From Meandrina meandrites (Eukaryota > Cnidaria > Anthozoa > Scleractinia > Meandrinidae): a DNA stretch of 64,000 bases. Location: NCBI GenBank assembly GCA_963693305.1, contig OY855912.1, positions 8,482,001-8,546,000 on the forward strand, read 5' to 3'. A model generated the notes under the pieces. That model saw only the letters and a list, made by a program, of their open reading frames with translations. It made no database searches and was not told the origin of the DNA. The first letter of the stretch is position 1. Each line of letters opens with the position of its first letter. Below are positions 1 through 11,200 of this stretch, piece after piece. The translations under genes were made by a program, and so were the position numbers.

Positions 1-1
1 G

Positions 2-895
2 TCAGAACGGTCGAAGGAAGATACCATTGACGAGAATGAAAAAAAGCACAAACGCGAAATAGAGCTGTGCAAAGCGGCTGATGAGGTTGTTGGGGTGGGA
101 CCCTGACTGCAATTAAAGTACAGCAACTGTCTTCCTGATATCGATGTACAGGTTCTCATCCCTGGAATTTTTGACAGTTTTTCCAATCAATCTGTATGCC
201 ATTTTCCTAAGTTACGTTCAGTGGATGAACATAGTCTTACCTCACTGGAAGATGAGTTCAGGGTCTTCATGATCGGCAGAGTAACCTTTGAGGATCTTTT
301 TGTTAAAGGTTATGATATCATTGGAAAGGCGATAGCTTCGCTGGGAGAGAGATTTAAGCTAACAGTCGTTGGTGCACCACCTGGTCACCAACGAAAAATA
401 GAAAAATGGCTTTTAAAGAAAACAGACATCACACGGCAGCAGCTAACAATCCGCAGTTACTGTGATCAGGAAGAACTGAAGGGAATGTTCCGCGAAGCAC
501 ACTTAGTTGCTATGCCATCTCGCGCTGAAGGCTTTGGCTTGGTCGCCCTAGAGGTTATATCTGCTGGTATCCCAGTTCTCATTTCCAAGCATTCTGGAAT
601 CGCTGAAGCTCTTCAGAAGGTGGAAGGTGGAGCTTCTGTGATTGTTGCAGGTCAAGACCCAGAGGAATGGGCAAGAAGAATTCAGCAGTTGTCTGAGGAA
701 CCCCCTCAAAACAGATCTGATAATGCCATTCGTGTCCGAGAGAACTACAAAATGGCTTACTCGTGGAACACCGAATGTGAGAGATTCACAAGAATGATTG
801 AGGATCTTCTTGAAGGTTTGTGGGCGTTGCAATTCCTCATCATTGGGAATCCATGCCCCATGATGCTAAGCAAAGCTTTTTCTTCACTTACTTAA
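2..895 (+). pseudogene. GT4-family glycosyltransferase, 3' part of exon, in-frame stop
   Basis: The same reading frame is open from the first bases of the window to the stop at 893-895, except for one TGA at 104-106. It aligns throughout with the GT4 domain at 30447-31593: the segment before the TGA matches its IELCKRAD region, and the rest covers the C-terminal Rossmann lobe. The retaining-GT4 E-x7-E signature is visible (EGFGLVALE, about 520-550), preceded by a VVGAP strand. No ATG is needed at 221 (that codon is GTG), so the exon simply enters from the left. A splice donor GAAG|GTTTGT at 815/816 would end the exon in phase 1, as in the intact paralogue; codons after it are probably intronic. 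The TGA replaces the residue after VGP and suggests a pseudogene, a sequencing error or a null allele. Family assignment is confident; activity is doubtful. Confidence 0.75.
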
Positions 896-897
896 TT

Positions 898-1046
898 GTA
901 TATGTTGTGGTTCAATTTTATCCTTGGTTCAAACTTTATTTTTCTTTGTTTTAAACTCGTTATCACACATAATTATACATAACCATACCCAAAAACAAAG
1001 GAAAATAAAATTTGAACCAAGAATAAATTTGAACCACAACATATAC
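898..1046. repeat. Foldback MITE just after the GT4 exon
   Basis: The two ends, GTATATGTTGTGGTTCAA and its reverse complement, continue as an imperfect inverted repeat of about 60 bp per arm around a short AT-rich loop. It contains no coding capacity. It begins 3 bp after the stop codon of the GT4 remnant. I could not identify a target-site duplication. Confidence 0.7.
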
Positions 1047-2812
1047 TTGCAATACAATTATGAATTGTTTATTACGCATGGTTCAATCCTACCTGTGTTA
1101 CCATCCCCCCCCCCCCCCCCCCCCCAGTTTCGGCATACTGTTTCCATCCCCCCCCAGTTTCGGCATACTCCTGGAGATTTGTTATTTTTATTTCTTAGTG
1201 ATCAATTTTCCACCCCTAGGGACACAGAAATAGACAAATTCCGCACCCCTGGGAAATCCCATCGGCAGCCAACATGTTGTGTTGTGTGCAAATTAGAAAC
1301 AACAATATTGATTTCTGTGCAATAGCAAAACCAGGCATTTTGTCAAGAACTCAAAGACATGAGAGATCTAAAGAAAAACCATAACCCACACTTCCTTGTA
1401 AGAAAGAATCTTTTATAGAACCAGACATTGTTTTATTCTCAATATAGCACATATGCACACGAGAGGCCTGTTGGCAGCATTTTTAAGCAGTTCTAAATAT
1501 AGTTTGGTTCATAAAAACACTAAAACTGAGACCTTTGTACAAAAAAAAATTATAAGCTGTGCATCCGCATTTTGTAAAATTAGGGTCAATTGTTGCTGTT
1601 TTACCATGATGCAAACAGTAATACTATTGTAAACACTGAAGAATCACACCTGAAAATACATTTTGTTGCTGACACAAACAACAACTTTTAAGCTAGTAAA
1701 TGGACCTTCAAATACAGATATTTCATAAATTCTTCTCAAACTCAATAATTCATCAAGTAAAACAAAGAAAATCATAACTGTGAAGGAGGTTTGAATACCC
1801 GGTCTTAATTGGCATAGACTTTTACGATTTTATTTTTCCATAACTTCTTAGTTTTTGTTTTGATTGAGAAGATACATGTATATCAAACACTCGTGACAGT
1901 GTTTCATCGGCTATCCAAAAATCTCAAATTTCATCAAAAATACTCTGTTGTGCAACTCAGTTCTTGGTGTTTGGATATCCCAATGAAACACTGTCTCGTG
2001 TTCAGTTTGAAATATTACTTCTCTATCCAGTTGGCCACAAATTCTATGGAATTTATCTGGAAAGATGCAGTTTTCTCCGTATGGTTTGGTGCCAACACGT
2101 CAACTGAGAGGTGATGTACTTCACAAGAAGAAGAAAACAGTTATTTTTTATTTCTGCCTCCCCCTACCCCTGGGACAACACTGCCTCAAACAATTCCCCA
2201 CCCCTGGGCCGAAGGGCTGGACTTGTCCCAAGGGTTGCCTGGTTCGTGTAGGGGGGTGGGGGTGGCTGACAGTTAAAATTGAACCATGCATTATTTTAAA
2301 TAAAGCTTACCCTTGCCTACTCAGCTCCATAGTGGGGTATACGGCATAAGCTGGGTGTGATTTATTTTCTTCCTATGTCCCACTAGGAAGCCTCCAGTTC
2401 CATAGCTATGTATAAACTACACGTAGGGCTGTGCAGCATTGTATGTAGCTTTGTAGTAGGACTATGTACTGGCTATGCTGGTCTCTGTGTGGCAATGGAG
2501 AGTTATGTATGGCTATATAAGACTATCTACAGTCTCTATTGCTCTAAAATCCAGGGAAAATATCCATTGAATGTGACTTGTATGAGCAGTGATGTGCTGG
2601 GAGCTGAGTAGCATGGGTGCCAGAATGAGAACAAAAAGACTGACTACTTGGTTTCAAACAGCATTTCTGAAGCCTTATTGCATACTGGTGTCAATTGGTC
2701 AATCCACAAACTGATGATGCCTTTCAGTTATTACCATAAAATTCCAAAAATAAGCTCCCTTCCAGGTGAGTGGAAAGAAAAATACAACAGAAACAAAAAC
2801 TAATAAATTTAA
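1047..2812. other. Spacer with C-tract direct repeat
   Basis: No gene is supported here. A block of about 30 bp (CCAT, poly-C, AGTTTCGGCATACT) occurs twice in tandem at about 1103-1170, with a long homopolymer C run in the first copy. The rest is AT-rich with only short chance reading frames. Confidence 0.5.
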
Positions 2813-3355
2813 TACATATTGTCTTCAGGGCCCAACAAGGAGAACATTAACAGACTGTCACAAAAAGTCCAAAACTCAGATGAAAGGGTTACCCATGGGA
2901 AGAGTAAACGACCATTACCTGCTCCAAAACTAAATGAAGACTCGCAGATTACATGTAAAAGAAGAAGGTTAGAAAATGATAATGCTGCAGCCACATTACA
3001 AAACCAAGTTTGGTGGCATCTTGGTCAACTCTTTGGCTTTCGTAGTAAAGAAAGTCAAGGACTCAAATGGGGTGATGTTTCCTTGGAAGAAGACCCCACA
3101 ACAAGAAATGAAAGGCTTGTCCTGAAAGCCGAATATAGTTTAAAGCCACGTCAAGCATTTCAGCCTGTAGCAAAATCCAGTGCAGATACCTTCCAATCCC
3201 CAGTTCAGCTCTACAAAGAATTTCGGAGTCATCGGCCACAAGAGATGAACAAGCCGGACTCCCCATTTTACTTGGCTGTTAAACAAAGAAGAAACCCAAG
3301 TAATGCAGTGTGGTACATGAAAAGACCACTGGCTGTCAAAAAAATTGGACGATGA
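2813..3355 (+). pseudogene. Tyrosine-recombinase (Crypton / DUF3504-like) fragment
   Basis: The frame is open from a stop at 2810 to the stop at 3353-3355. Its second half has the pattern of the Crypton-derived DUF3504 domain seen in KIAA1958/ZMYM-type proteins: VWWHLGQLFGFRSKE, then LKWGDV, then FRSHRPQEMNKPDSPFYLAV. The R in GFRSKE is in the position of the first catalytic arginine of tyrosine recombinases. The frame stops soon after KKIGR, before the expected H-x-x-R and tyrosine boxes, so the catalytic domain is incomplete. A plausible acceptor (TTGTCTTCAG) precedes GGCCCAAC, so it could instead be an exon of a domesticated gene. Its place downstream of the broken GT4 exon is probably incidental. 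Confidence 0.6.
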
Positions 3356-4178
3356 TAAATTTTGCCTTCATGAGACAAAACCCACAATACCAGACAAATC
3401 TGTTTGAAAGACTAGTTACTTTACATAACAATGCCAAACCTCCATTGACAAAAGGAAGCATCTGATTCAATAATTTAAAATAATGTTCTAGCTGTCAATA
3501 GCATGATAATGAGAACAATAAGAAAAATTCCTCTATGTGAAACCTGTTGAACATTGTTTTCATCATTGTTTAAATATGTATCTTTACATTTTCTGACTAA
3601 ATAAAAATATTTCACCAGCATCAAGTCTCCTTCACAACTATTATTAATTTTGGTCCTCACCTGACAAGGGAAATAGACTTCAAACTGCCCCCACCCTTTG
3701 GAGTGTTGAATGAAAAGCAGAAAACATGCAGTGAGAAAGCAGCCATTTTTTTTTGTCTCTCAAGTCGAAGAAAACATAGGTACAATCTATGAAGACCATT
3801 TTTATTGCCTTGGTTGTCTAATTATTTCAGTTGATCATTTCTTTTATTGATATTTGCATTTGAATTCAAGACACTCCCATGTCAATTTTCTTTCATGGAA
3901 GTTCCTGCCCCCCCCCCCCCCCCCCAGCTTGGACTGTTTGCTTCCTCACCCACAGAAATAATTTCCAAGCTGTCTTTCCAGGTGGCAACATGTGCAAAGA
4001 TATTTTGTGACAAATAACTAGTCTGAGTCTAAGTTGGGAGAAAGGGACCAGAGAAGTGGCTGAAATTCAGGCTAACAAATTCCTTCTAAACACCATGAGA
4101 AAGATATTATATCCAGTCTGTTATACAACCTCAGTCTAAAAAGGGCTCATATCTCTGGGAGCTAGAAACACAAGCATT
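3356..4178. other. Spacer without recognisable gene
   Basis: It contains a poly-C tract at about 3908-3927 and AT-rich sequence. I see no conserved coding segment on either strand. Confidence 0.5.
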
Positions 4179-4404
4179 TTAAGGAGGCTCACAATTGTTT
4201 CCAGCTCTTAAACTTTAAAGGGTCAGAACTACAAATCAAAGATTTAAGGTGGGTCAGCCTGAAATCACTATATAGAAACTTTTTTAACTGATCTGCTGAT
4301 CATTATTCAATAATAAAAAATGGGGGTCACTGTAGTGTTTGTAGTACTGACCCATCAAAGTTTAAGAGCTGGAAAGTGCTGGAAACCATTGTGTGCCTCC
4401 TTAA
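4179..4404. mobile_element. TTAA-flanked MITE (GGAGGCT family)
   Basis: TTAA stands at both ends (4179-4182 and 4401-4404), with inverted termini beginning GGAGGC and continuing through GTTTCCAGC for roughly 55 bp per arm. An internal motif AATAATAAAAAATGGGGGTC is shared with the element at 45897-46578, linking the two as one family. A TTAA target is the hallmark of the piggyBac superfamily; there is no transposase. Confidence 0.75.
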
Positions 4405-4602
4405 GATTGTGTCTGGCTCTTGAATGGGCAAGGCATGAAGACAAATTAATTCCCTCACTTTTACTGATAGCAAGACATTGTTAATTTATAAGACCATAAT
4501 AAGACTGATCAAATAAAAAGTAGCCAATTTATTTATAAAGTTTGCTTTTATTTTATTCGCTATTGATAACAAAATGGTCGTTACAATTACAGTCAATACT
4601 CA

Positions 4603-4808
4603 GCGTGTGCCAGATGCTAATAGGAAATAGTTTTGATTACTGGTGAAGGGATTTAATTAAAATAAATCAATTTGATTGGTTAATTTTTGACGTGTGCACA
4701 GTTGAATGATCTGCAATATTCAAATTAACTTTGAATGTTTGCAACAAATAATGCAATCCCTTTGTGATTATAAATCAAAACTATTTCCGATTACTAGGCA
4801 GCATGCAC
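4603..4808. repeat. Foldback repeat downstream of the SDR42E1-like gene
   Basis: GGAAATAGTTTTGAT near 4620 pairs with its reverse complement near 4785, and the pairing extends outward to GTGTGCCAGATGCTAAT / the matching GCATGCAC end. It may lie in the 3' untranslated region of the minus-strand SDR gene, whose first AATAAA signal reading leftwards is near 4550. Confidence 0.6.
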
Positions 4809-4998
4809 TGAGTTTTTTGACTGTCGCAAAAAAGCCTCCCAGACCAGACACTAAAATTTCCTGACTTTTCTCATACTCCATGCTCTTGACATAGCTGATA
4901 AAAGTCTACAACCCAATTAAGGAAGAAAGGATTGAGCGAGCGAGCAAGTGAATACTCGTTCGCATAGTTGTAAAAAACACATGATAAGCAAGGCTCTA

Positions 4999-5244
4999 CT
5001 AGAAATTACTGATATGACAGGTATCTACTCTAGGCAGCCAAGCTAGAAGTAGACAAGCAAACATAATTCCTATAACAACATTAACTAAATGATATAGAAG
5101 ACGAGAGCGATGCTTCTGCCTTCCATGGCCATTCTTTTTGAAATGTTCTATTATTCCATCCAGTGAATATTTCTTCGGATTGTAGCCAAGATGATCACGG
5201 GCCTTCTTCATACTGAAGTAATGTGTTACTGCTGTCTTGTACAC
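4999..5244 (-). CDS. SDR42E1: SDR42E1-like exon 11, membrane anchor and stop
   Basis: Residues 320-400, VYKTAVTHYFSMKKARDHLGY through the hydrophobic C-terminal helix to the stop TAG at 5001-4999. Acceptor TTTTTGTTAG. The basic patch GRQKHRSR precedes the helix, consistent with a membrane-bound tail. Confidence 0.93.
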   Translation of the reverse strand: MYKTAVTHYFSMKKARDHLGYNPKKYSLDGIIEHFKKNGHGRQKHRSRLLYHLVNVVIGIMFACLLLAWLPRVDTCHISNF

Positions 5245-8200
5245 CTAACAAAAAGAAAAGAGGAGGTTTCAATGAGAACAAGAATTCTGTATTTTGGAAT
5301 AAGTAGAAAGTACAAGGTAAAGTATTCACAGGGGTGTAGCGACCATATACGCACATGTGTACCTATGGAAATCTACAGAAAACAATAAATTTATACATTT
5401 TTGGCGAAAAGCATGGTTTGGCAGAATTTTTCATTACTTTGCTGCAATCTTATATGCCCTGATTTTTTTCAGGCTTCTTTATTCCATTGATTAAATTGGA
5501 AATTCACTGCGAAGATCACATATCACCCTCTTAATCTTATATCATTTATGAAATAATACAGAATGACAGCTTTGCGAATATTGAAAAAGCTATTCAGGTC
5601 AATATGGATGTTCAAAGCACCGTCATGCAATCGCAACACACAGACTTGTCCTTTTTAAGGTGGCTCCATATTTATTGCGGGCGCACTTGTCCATGACAAA
5701 CTTTGCGTTATAACTTTTTAGGCTTTGACGCGATGGCGGTGAAACTTTGCGAAAATGTTCACCTATCATTCGGTAATAGTAATATGAAATTCGATTTAAC
5801 TGGATAAAAATATTTTTGATATTACTGGCATTTAATTGGACCCCACTTTTAGCAAAAAATCGAGTCTAGAAAAAAATTTTGCTGATAGATTTCGGCTAAA
5901 CTTCTGAAATCAGCTGATATTGACTAAATACATACTATAGCCAAGTTTCAGAAAAATCGTCGGAACAGAATCGCTGAAATATTAAGATCACCTAAATTCG
6001 ACACTTAAATTCTATTGAAATGTTCTTTTCTTGGCGCCCTTTGCAAGAACAAGCTACGGACCCAAATTTCTGCAAGAAGCATCCCCAGTGCTTGCTAAAT
6101 CAATGTGCCTCGCCGATTTGCGATAGTGACAACTGTTAAAAAGTATTTGCTTTCCTGGTAAACATTACGAAATGACCGAAAATCTTATCAAACCAACAAA
6201 GTTACATTTTTCATACAGCGGATTCAGGTTGAGTGTTTAACGGTCTCAGTTGTCGCGTTCGTTGTAACGGTTGAATTGATTGCGTTGCGAGGCAAAATGA
6301 CAGACGTTGCTAGGCAGGAATGACGACCTTCTGTCTGGGAAAAAGCATTTTGTGGTTTTCCCAGGCAGAATGTTGGCATCCCGCCTAGCAACGTCTGTCA
6401 TTTTGCCTCGCAACGCAAATCAATTCAACCGTTACAACGAACGCGACAACTGTGGCCGTTAAACACTCAACCTGAATCCGCTGTAAATTTTTCAAAATTA
6501 CACCGCAGTTTTGTGTCAAACTCCTTCCAAACAAACTTCAGGATACTGCAATGTTTTTGCATCGATTTTTGCTGCTGTGCGATGCTGTAAATTGGAGGAT
6601 TTATGTTGGGATTTCAAGCGTGTCCGCGACTGTTCTCTGGCCAAGCGGACGAACAGTTTTGTTTATGTATTTCTGAATACGAAATGAGCACGTGCGTTAT
6701 TTATTGCACGAACTCGCACCTTTTCAAGGGGGGTGTATTTGATATGCGCGCCCAGGAGGTGCAGCAGTTATATAATCTGCCATTGTAAATCTAAACAAAA
6801 CTACTCGTCCACTTCGTCACTGCATTCAAGCTCAAAAACAAAGAATTTATTTCATCTGCGTATCCTTTAGAACAATTGCAATCGCTTGTTCAACTCTTAT
6901 GTAACTTATTACATCTCATTGTTACGTTCAATGAGCGTACATCTTCCCTCCCCTCCTGGGCGCGCATATCAAATACACCCCCCTTGGAAAGGTGCGAATT
7001 TGTGCAATATATAACGCACGTGCTCATTTCGTATTCAGAACTACATAAACAAAACTGCTCGTCCGCTTGTCCAGAGAACAGTTGCGGAGCCGCTTGAAAT
7101 CCCAACATAAATTCTCCAATTTACAGCATCGCACAGCAGCAAAAATTGATGCAAAAACATTGCAGTATCCTGAAGTTTGTTTGGAAGGAGTTTGACACTA
7201 AACTACGGTGTAATTTTGACAAATTTATGAAAAATGTAACTTTGTTGGCTTGAGAAGATTTTCGATCATTTTGTAATGTATATTGGGAAAGCAAATACTT
7301 TTTAACGGTTGTCATGATCGCAAATCGGCAAGGCACATTGATTTACCAAGCATTGGGGATGCTTCTCGCAGAAATTTGGGTTCGTAGCTTGTTTTCACAA
7401 CAGGCGCCAAGAAAAGAACATTGGGCAATTCCAGAAAATATCCGTACACAACGACGGACGGATTCCATATTTTAACCCCCCCTTGCCTTCAGAAATTCCA
7501 AAATGCATTACCCCCCATGCCCTCTGAATTCCAAAATCGTTAACCCCCCCTCCCGTTCGGAATTTCCGTTTTTTTTTCAAGCCCTAAGGATTTACCTTTT
7601 GAATTCGGTAAGACCTACCGTAGTTTGTCAGTGAAAAAGCGCTCAGACTTTTCGACGAAATTGTCTTTCCGTGGCAAGTTTCACGCAACAAAATCTTCTA
7701 ATGATCGCAGTTTGTACTGGAACTTACAATATAAACAAGAAACTAAAGACTGACTTTAAACTAATCATTGACTTTTTAACATTGAAAAGACACGGCAAGT
7801 TTCAACGTGATGTTTATTACCACGCGTACGCGAGCCATCTGATGCCCGATTAAGGGGGAGATAAATCGACGTTTCACATTGTGAGCAATCACAACACATC
7901 ACAACATCACAACTAAACCGCTGACTGATAACGTGTCCGCTGGCTCATAAACGTCGTGCAAGAGTCAGTGAGTGTCAGTTGATGTCCATCCATTCCTGAT
8001 ACTTTTCGGTAGTTGTTGTCTTTGTAAACCACACTTTGTAAATAATCAGTTCGTATAGTTTGTAAATAATTAGTTTGTTATAATAAGTGCGTGTAAATAG
8101 TTCGTGAAAATGATGTCAAAAGGAAGAGGTCGGAAACGTCGACAGTCTGGATAAAGTTTTATGGAAGGCATCTTTCAAGAAGTGAAAGAGTCCATGGCTA

Positions 8201-11200
8201 ACGAAAAGGCTGCACTGAATGCTTTTAACCAGCTGAAGGACATGCAGATCACTAAAGATTCTGTTAAAAACCTTCCGCCGAAAGCTTTGTCTGTGTATCT
8301 TGTCGCGAAGTTTGATGTACACGTTGTTTCTTGTCGTCCTTCCCCCGTCGCTTCGCCCGTCGAGATTCCAGCCAAGATGCCCGTAACCAGCGTAGGTCCT
8401 CGCCCGCTGCCACGAATGCACAAGGGAGACGAAGTCGACCAAAACAGCGAAGACAGCCCAAGAAACCGAATGTAAGGTTTTCCGAAAGCCGCTCTCCCTC
8501 TGTTTCTCGTCGCCAGCATTCAAAAAACGGAAGATCCGAGGAAGAGGCCGCGGAAACGGCGTCGTAAAGTAGATACAAGAGACAGTTACTATAAATGGCT
8601 TGACAAAATGGCGAGAAAACCGATTCTGGACCTTTTACCACGAAACTTGGAATTTCACAATCTTTCACACGTCACTCTCACCCGAGATCAGTCACGAACT
8701 CTTGGCTTGGGTCTTAAATTTAGACCCATGCTTAGACCGCCTATCGCTCGTGTTTTTGACAATCAAATACAGGATTTCTGTCGCAGCGTCCGTCTGCATT
8801 ACAAATTTGCCGATCAACCTGATGACCCGGACTTCAATCCTAAACTGTACGTTAAAACAGGATGGAATCCTCCTCGGGAAGATCCTGACCTCGAAGAAAA
8901 CCTGTACAAAATCCGTCAAGAGCTACTGGAGAACTTTAACCAGACCCCGCCTCGTTGGACTAACAATTTGACGTTTGACGAAAGGAGTGGATTGCGTGAG
9001 CTCAAGGAAAACCCCACGGTTCGTGTCTTAGCCACAGACAAAAACCTCGGACCTGCTCTCGTCTCTACAGAATGGGTAGAAAAAGAGACTCTTAAACACC
9101 TTAATGACATTCAATCGTATGCTCAAGTCACGAAAGGTGACTGGACATTTAGACGTCTTAAGGTAATTGAGACGAGAGATAAACTTGTCAATAGTTACTC
9201 TAGATTTCTACCACCCAATTCTCTAAAGTTCCTCCGTAGCCTAGACGAAAGTCCTAGGAGTATCGATCCCGCTAAATTTGATATTATTCCTAAGATTCAT
9301 AAGTCACCTGTAGCTGGGAGGCCTATCGCGGCTTCTCACTCTTACATCACCAGGCCCATTAGTATTTTTGTTGACGTAGTCAAACCTAACATCACTATGC
9401 CTACGGTGTTGCGTGATTCGGGTGAACTGATCCGAGCTAACTGAACCAGGAGAGGTGTTTGTGCCACCTTGCCCTCTCTAAGCAAGAGGTCAAGAGCAAT
9501 AATTGCTTTCTTTGTGTCAATGTTAGGATAGAGTGACGACACATCCGCCGTAACAAGAAAGCAATTTTGCGGGTAGCTCAACTTTCTCTAGACATTGCCT
9601 CAGACCATGTGAGACAGCTGATGACATATTATACTACTAGTGGTACCTATCGGTAGAAGTGCCAACGAGTACAACAAGAGAGAAGGGTTGTGAGGATAAT
9701 AAATTTATTGTAAATGTTTGACTAAAAGTACACTTTATGATGTGGGTGTGATCAATGTACATTGCATGTATTCGTTGCGGAATGTTTATGGAATAAACTG
9801 ATGCGATTTGGTGAAGGCCTAATGAAGGAGTTCTAAAATGATACTAAAGTAGTGAGAAACCTTGTGAAATCCATGTAATTTGAGGGTTGCAAGCCATTGC
9901 AGTTCTATGCCGCTATTTTGGAAAGGTGTCAGCTGTTTTTAAGTCCAATAGACCTTAAATCAAAGTGGCTGTGAGCCACTGAAACTCGGAAAATATATAG
10001 CCTTTGTTTACTTCATATATAGTAACACAAATAAAGGCTGCATTTTACCCAACCCCCTACACGCTTCACAAGACTAATAGATTACTAAATTTAATATTAA
10101 AGACTCTCTGTCGACTGCGAGTGTTTGTTATTGTTTTGATTCTGGCGCCGAAGAAAATCGTTCGAAAATCAAAAAGATTTAGGGCATTCGCGCCCTAAAA
10201 TAAATTATACCGGTAGAAACAGGTATAAAATGTTTACTTTCGAGGTCATCCAGCTAAGAAATACTTTATTTTGAAATTATGACCTCGCGTCGTGGGGGCG
10301 CAAGCTACAATTACAATTACAAGCTCCTGTCGCCATACGCGTCATTGGTCGTCATTTGAAACAACTCCATAAAATAAATTTCCTTTTTAATTGCTTTTAG
10401 AAGCACATATACAGAGTATATATATACAGTACTTAGTGCTCTTAAAATACAAGACGTAGAACTAGAGCAATGAACATTTCGTGGCGATTTCCATACCGGG
10501 GTTTGGAATTCCTGTGGAGATTGTTTCGATAAGCGGTCGCGTACAGATTCTAAATGCTTTCAGTTCGATCTTTTTTCACTCCGAAAGATTGCCATTACTA
10601 GCGAGTAGGGGAAAAATGAAGCAAAGAACGCACTTTTCATCGAAATAAAAATGTCAAATAATCTCAATAAAGCTTACTTGGTACTGGAAGAATCTACTGG
10701 CAATGCGAAGGGAAATAATTCTGCAGCGATTCAGTGTCACTCAGCTCAATACTGCAACAAACGTGAGCAGTTTTCACTTTGCCTGTATCCGAGGTCATCT
10801 TCTTTGTTTCTCCATTGATTCTGGGCAGATTTTCTGGAATAAATCTTTTCGGAAGAGCCTCTCGTTGGCTAAAAGCAGATCGCGTACCGGCCGTTAAATG
10901 TTTAGGTTCTCACACATGTGAGTTTGCGGATCACGTATCGACGCCATGAATCATGCATCGTGCACGTGCTGAACAAATAAGTAGCGCGCTGATTGGCCAA
11001 AACTATGACAAATTGTGCACGTGCTGAACAGTTTCTGCTCAACAGATTGGCTAAAAACATCAGACATTGTGTCGTCACGATCTACCTTACATTACATTAC
11101 TTACATTTCTACATTTTGGAGCGTTTGTGAGATTTTTTCCGCACATACAAATCTTCTCACGGCTCTATAATCTGCCGCCTCGTCAGGCCTTCTGGTCTTC

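Noticed and set aside
924..1325. 133-codon plus frame with a proline run
   Set aside because: Crosses a foldback MITE and a poly-C homopolymer; the proline run is the C-tract.
6603..7108. Mirror frames starting MLGFQA on both strands
   Set aside because: Produced by the inverted-repeat arms of a transposable element; no domain.
8175..8668. Minus-strand frames of 104-135 codons opposite the Penelope-like ORF1
   Set aside because: Opposite-strand shadows of a basic, GC-richer coding region; no recognisable motif.
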